A stretch of 8,788 bases of DNA, taken from NCBI GenBank assembly GCA_902797895.1, contig CADBUS010000186.1, forward strand, positions 1 through 8,788. The letters run 5' to 3'. The DNA is from an uncultured Bacteroidia bacterium. Lineage in GTDB: Bacteria; Bacteroidota; Bacteroidia; Bacteroidales; UBA932. Position 1 is the first letter of the stretch; every line of letters begins with the position of its first letter. A model generated the notes under the pieces. The model saw nothing but the letters and a program-made list of their open reading frames with translations. It did no database searches and was not told the origin of the DNA. Of the stretch, positions 5,607 to 8,788 are shown piece after piece. A program made the position numbers and the translations under genes.

Positions 5607-5637
5607 TTTGTCTATTCAGAAAATTGTATTACTATTG
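5607..5637 (+). promoter_or_regulatory. marR-hdr operon promoter
   Basis: TTTG (5607-5610) and TACTATTG (5630-5637), separated by 19 bp, match the Bacteroidota promoter pattern with a single mismatch in the -7 box. Transcription would start near 5643, leaving about 30 nt before the marR ATG at 5673. This is the only promoter-like pair I see for the marR-hdrCBA unit; no convincing internal one was found. Confidence 0.5.
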
Positions 5638-5667
5638 CAACCGCAAAATAGTAAAAGATTATACTAT
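5629..5667 (+). promoter_or_regulatory. Candidate MarR operator with three ACTAT/ATAGT half-sites
   Basis: TTACTAT (5629-5635) and ATAGTAA (5648-5654) are a perfect 7-bp inverted repeat with a 12-bp spacer that itself contains TGC/GCA symmetry. A third half-site, ACTAT (5663-5667), faces the second one across 10 bp. The block covers the -7 box and the predicted start of transcription. MarR proteins usually bind such palindromes as dimers and repress their own operons. Binding by the adjacent regulator is an inference. Confidence 0.5.
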
Positions 5668-5672
5668 ATTAT

Positions 5673-6173
5673 ATGATACTTAATAAACAGGTTGGTGTTT
5701 TTCTGAATTTGGTACATAATAAATTCAAGCAGTACCTTACCGAGATATTCGGGCGTAAAGGGTTCAATATCACACCGGAGCAGTTTCTTGTAATGGATGC
5801 TCTATGGGATGAGGGGGTGCTTACTCAACAACAGATTGCAGACTATATCCTAAAAGATAAGAACTCTGTGGTTAAGTTGGTGGACGGACTGCAGGAGCGC
5901 AAACTTGTTGTGCGCAAGAGTAATCCAAAAGATAGGCGCCAGAATCTTATATTGCTTACTCCATACGCTCTCGAAATTAAAGATGAGGTTACAGCCCTTG
6001 CTATGCAAGCGGTTGATTATATTATAAATGGAATATCAGAAGAGGATATAAATACCTTTATTAAGGTACTTTCAAAGATGTCTGAAAATATGAACAACAG
6101 TGTTAATCTGTTGGAATTTGCAAATAAATATCCTACTAAAAAGGTTTCTGAAGAGAATGGGAAAACTTTATGA
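5673..6173 (+). CDS. MarR-family transcriptional regulator
   Basis: This 166-residue protein is a winged helix-turn-helix regulator of the MarR family, usually a dimeric repressor released by a small ligand, oxidant or metabolite. Residues 1-35 form the N-terminal dimerisation helices. FLVMDALWDEG (43-53), then LTQQQIADYILKDKNSVVKL, gives the DNA-binding helices, and the wing carries the family signature NPKDRRQNLILLT. The C-terminal helices (after about 115) complete the dimer interface. No cysteine is present in the protein, so direct thiol sensing is unlikely. It starts the operon, and its last 17 bp overlap the hdrC-like gene, which implies that it regulates the Hdr module. The C-terminal tail after about residue 140 is longer than in compact MarR proteins. 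Confidence 0.92.
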   Translation: MILNKQVGVFLNLVHNKFKQYLTEIFGRKGFNITPEQFLVMDALWDEGVLTQQQIADYILKDKNSVVKLVDGLQERKLVVRKSNPKDRRQNLILLTPYALEIKDEVTALAMQAVDYIINGISEEDINTFIKVLSKMSENMNNSVNLLEFANKYPTKKVSEENGKTL

Positions 6174-6855
6174 CAAACTGATGGAGGATTATAGGCTCAA
6201 AGAGGGCCTTAATGCCTGTATAAACTGCGGTACTTGCACCGCAATATGCCCTGCAGCAGAGTTTTACAAATACGATCCGAGGCGCATTGTAGATATGGTG
6301 CAGAGTGGTGATGACTCCGTTATTGAGGAGCTGCTAAAGAGTGAAACTATCTGGTATTGCGGAGAGTGTATGAGCTGCGTTACCCGCTGCCCAAGGAAGA
6401 ATGCCGCCGGCCTCATTATTATGGCCCTGAGAAATCTCTCTATTGAGACAGGGCTCTTTATGGAGTCTGAAAAGGGGCGGCAGATGTATATTCTTGCCAA
6501 AGACCTAAATCACAATGTATTAAATTATGGATATTGCGTATATCCGCGCAACTTCCCATACGAGGGGCATCCGGAGGCAGGGCCGGTATGGGAGTGGGAA
6601 CACGCTCATTTAGATGATGTTTTTGAGAGGCTTGGGGCTAATCTCGATGGTGATGGCCCGGGGGCTATGAGAAAAATACCTGCAGAAAATTTAGAACAGT
6701 TAAAGCGCATATATGACATTACCGGTGCAACAGAGAGGTTGGAGAAGATTAAGCAAGCCGGATTGAAAAAAGCGGCAGAGCTCGGCCTTACAGAGGAGGA
6801 GTATATTCAAAAGCTCTATACAGAGGGAACCAAGATGCACTTGAACCATTGTTAA
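6157..6855 (+). CDS. hdrC: HdrC-like 4Fe-4S electron-transfer protein
   Basis: This 232-residue protein resembles subunit C of heterodisulfide reductase, which passes electrons between HdrA and HdrB. Two complete ferredoxin-type motifs are visible: Cys21, 24, 27, 31 in CINCGTCTAICP, and Cys68, 71, 74, 78 in CGECMSCVTRCP. Each should hold one [4Fe-4S] cluster. No membrane span is seen, so it is cytoplasmic. Residues from about 110 form a C-terminal extension, with YCVYPRNFPYEGHPEAG and a helical end, that makes the protein longer than typical HdrC (about 185). I chose ATG 6157, overlapping marR by 17 bp; ATG 6181 is an alternative that loses eight residues. The next gene follows after 31 bp. 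Confidence 0.88.
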   Translation: MGKLYDKLMEDYRLKEGLNACINCGTCTAICPAAEFYKYDPRRIVDMVQSGDDSVIEELLKSETIWYCGECMSCVTRCPRKNAAGLIIMALRNLSIETGLFMESEKGRQMYILAKDLNHNVLNYGYCVYPRNFPYEGHPEAGPVWEWEHAHLDDVFERLGANLDGDGPGAMRKIPAENLEQLKRIYDITGATERLEKIKQAGLKKAAELGLTEEEYIQKLYTEGTKMHLNHC

Positions 6856-6886
6856 TTTTGTAATATCTTAAATACAAATAATATAA

Positions 6887-7951
6887 ATGATATACGAAGG
6901 GAAACAGAAAATTTGGTCTGAATATCAGAAGGAGATACCGGATGACCACTATTTTTATGTACGCAGTTGCATAAGGCAATCGTTCTTTCCGGCGTCTGAA
7001 AGAACGCTTTTGGATATAGCCAGAAACAAACTCGGTAAGGATATATTTGAGACTGAGCACCATACAACCTGTGGAGGAATTGCATACCACTCAGATACAA
7101 TTCCGCAGGAGACTGTTATGACAATAATAGCCCGCCAATTTGCCCTTATGGCAAAAAACGGATATGAGAACTATGTCTGCTCCTGTATAACATCGTTCGG
7201 GCTCTACTGCGAGACTTTGGAGACTTGGCGAGAGTTCCCTGCTCTGCAGGAGAAGATTGCAGACAACCTCTGGAAAAGCTGCAAGTTAGAGTTTGCAAAG
7301 CCAAAGTTTTTGGTACACGCCAGCGATTTGGTTTTCAAATACCGCAATCAGATTGCAGCCAAAGGGAAATATAAATTGGTGAATATCAAAACAGGAGAGC
7401 CTCTCAGAGTAGTTGAGCATATCGGCTGCCACTACTCCAAAATGTTCCCTTCAAAGGGTGTGGGCGGAGCCGAGTATCCATACGTACTTGTGGGAATGGT
7501 TGAGGCTTGGGGCGGCAAAATCATTGACTATCCGGAGCGCAGGCATTGCTGCGGATTCGGCTTCCGTCAATATCTTATTAAGAGCAACAGAAGTTACTCT
7601 CTATCAAATACTCACAAAAAGTTTGAGAGTATGGCTCCGTTTGAGCCCGATATGATTATTACCAACTGCCCGGGCTGCCCATACTTTCTGGACCGTTGGC
7701 AATATGTTATTGCAGAGAGCCAAGGTAAAACATACGGAAAAGATGGGCGCGGTATTCCTGTATTTACATACGAGGAGGTGGCCGGCCTTGTAATGGGCTA
7801 TGACCCTTGGGACTTGGGGCTTCAAACTCATCAAGTACCCGTAGAGCCTCTGCTTGATAAGATTGGAATCCCATACGACCCCGCCAAGAAGTATCTTGGA
7901 AAGGATGGAAAGGATATAGGTAAACCCATACAACCCTCTTGCCTTAAATAG
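6887..7951 (+). CDS. hdrB: HdrB-like CCG-domain protein
   Basis: This 354-residue protein resembles heterodisulfide reductase subunit B, whose two CCG domains bind unusual non-cubane iron-sulfur clusters at the disulfide-reducing site. The C-terminal CCG domain is complete: Cys181 (HIGCHY), Cys221-Cys222 (CCGFGF) and Cys261/Cys264 (NCPGCPY). The N-terminal one is altered: Cys28 (VRSCIRQ), a single cysteine in TTCGG (Cys62) where CCG is usual, and CSC (98-100) in place of CxxC, with Cys108 nearby. Residues 290-354 form a tail beyond normal HdrB length (about 290-300). No Shine-Dalgarno sequence is seen; an AT-rich leader precedes ATG 6887. The substrate is unknown, and CoM-S-S-CoB is not expected in this kind of organism. 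Confidence 0.88.
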   Translation: MIYEGKQKIWSEYQKEIPDDHYFYVRSCIRQSFFPASERTLLDIARNKLGKDIFETEHHTTCGGIAYHSDTIPQETVMTIIARQFALMAKNGYENYVCSCITSFGLYCETLETWREFPALQEKIADNLWKSCKLEFAKPKFLVHASDLVFKYRNQIAAKGKYKLVNIKTGEPLRVVEHIGCHYSKMFPSKGVGGAEYPYVLVGMVEAWGGKIIDYPERRHCCGFGFRQYLIKSNRSYSLSNTHKKFESMAPFEPDMIITNCPGCPYFLDRWQYVIAESQGKTYGKDGRGIPVFTYEEVAGLVMGYDPWDLGLQTHQVPVEPLLDKIGIPYDPAKKYLGKDGKDIGKPIQPSCLK

Positions 7952-7954
7952 AAT

Positions 7955-8788
7955 ATGAAAAATAATGTACTTATAATTGGCGGTGGCCCGGCTGGGCTTG
8001 AGGCCTCTGCAAACTTGGTTAAACTTGGTTATAATGTAATTTTGATTGAGAAGGAAAAAGAGCTTGGCGGCCACCTCGCAAAGTGGGATCGCCTATTCCC
8101 CGATGGTGAATCTGCAAAGGAGACTCTAAAGGCTCTACTCTCTAAAATAGAGGGTGTTAAGAGCTTTACAGATACCACCGTTCAATCAATCAATCTGCTT
8201 AATAACTCCTATAATGTTGTGATGTCCAATGGTATTACGGTGTTGGCAGATGCTGTTCTGTTGGCAACCGGCTTTGACCTCTTTGCTGCACAAAAAAAGG
8301 AGGAGTATGGCTATGGAATCTACGATGGGGTTATAACCAATGCCGATTTAGAGCAATACTTTAGAGAGCATCATATTAAGCTCAATCCCAAGGCTATAGG
8401 TTTTGTTCACTGCGTGGGTTCAAGAGACGAAAAAGCGGGCAATCCGGCCTGCTCAAAGGTATGCTGCGCCACTGCGGTTAAACAGGCTATCGAGGTTAAG
8501 GAGGAATTCTCTCTGGCTGATGTCTATTGCTTTTATATGGACTTGAGAATGTTTGGCCGCCACTATGAGGATCTTTATCTCAAAGCTCAAAAGGCTGGTA
8601 TAAGATTCATAAGAGGCAGAGTATCGGAGGTTGCAGAAACTGCAGATGGGCGTCTATTGGTTAAGGCAGAAGATACGCTATCCAGCACCCCTATCAAAGT
8701 CACGCTTGATAATCTGGTACTTATGGCAGGTATGCGCCCTTCGGATGAGGGGCATAATGTTGGCCGCCAGCTAAATCTTACGATTGAA
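7955..8788 (+). CDS. hdrA: HdrA-like FAD/iron-sulfur oxidoreductase, 3' end beyond window
   Basis: The first 278 codons of a subunit A homologue are present, and the frame is open to the last base. The N-terminus is a dinucleotide fold with IIGGGPAGLEA (7-17) and the IEKEKELGG segment (31-39), as expected for FAD binding. LLATGFD (102-108) is the second flavoprotein signature. FVHCVGSRDE with ACSKVCC gives Cys153, 166, 170 and 171, the C-x12-C-x3-CC pattern that holds a [4Fe-4S] cluster in HdrA. YMDLRMFG and AGIRFIRGRVSEV (214-226) are typical HdrA/QmoA blocks. It lacks any N-terminal domain ahead of the FAD fold. It starts 3 bp after the hdrB stop. In HdrA the flavin is the electron-bifurcating site; whether this one bifurcates cannot be told here. 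Confidence 0.92.
   Translation, partial: MKNNVLIIGGGPAGLEASANLVKLGYNVILIEKEKELGGHLAKWDRLFPDGESAKETLKALLSKIEGVKSFTDTTVQSINLLNNSYNVVMSNGITVLADAVLLATGFDLFAAQKKEEYGYGIYDGVITNADLEQYFREHHIKLNPKAIGFVHCVGSRDEKAGNPACSKVCCATAVKQAIEVKEEFSLADVYCFYMDLRMFGRHYEDLYLKAQKAGIRFIRGRVSEVAETADGRLLVKAEDTLSSTPIKVTLDNLVLMAGMRPSDEGHNVGRQLNLTIE

Noticed and set aside
7604..8074. A 156-codon open frame on the - strand across the hdrB-hdrA junction
   Set aside because: It is antisense to two strongly supported genes and its translation shows no recognisable domain.

Overview
The window looks like chromosomal DNA from a Bacteroidota bacterium, probably a Bacteroidales. Several upstream regions carry the Bacteroidota promoter signature (TTTG, about 19-21 bp, TAnnTTTG), Shine-Dalgarno sequences are often weak or absent, and the lysine exporter is split. 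Genus cannot be read from the sequence.

Bases 1-308 hold no convincing gene. Bases 309-1842 form an AT-rich defence/addiction islet with two type II toxin-antitoxin (TA) modules on the + strand: a Phd/YefM antitoxin with a YoeB-type toxin (498-1036), then a toxin-first HigB/HigA pair (1221-1842). A 112-bp direct repeat (309-420 and 1068-1179, 104/112 identical by hand alignment) precedes each module. Each copy holds a perfectly conserved hairpin followed by a promoter-like element pointing into the next TA pair. This repeat is the least explained structure in the window.

Bases 1832-5541, on the - strand, read as one probable operon in the order: secreted C69 dipeptidase, CaCA-family Ca2+(Na+)/H+ or Na+ exchanger, LysO N-terminal half, LysO C-terminal half. 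The last gene converges on and overlaps the higA 3' end by 11 bp. A secreted or periplasmic peptidase together with a lysine exporter suggests peptide use with disposal of excess basic amino acid (inference).

Bases 5673-8788, on the + strand, are a MarR-family regulator followed, with overlapping or very short junctions, by homologues of heterodisulfide reductase subunits HdrC, HdrB and HdrA (the last runs off the window). These form a soluble iron-sulfur/FAD electron-transfer module. Its partners probably lie beyond base 8788. A palindrome over the predicted marR promoter is a candidate autoregulatory operator that would control the whole hdr operon.
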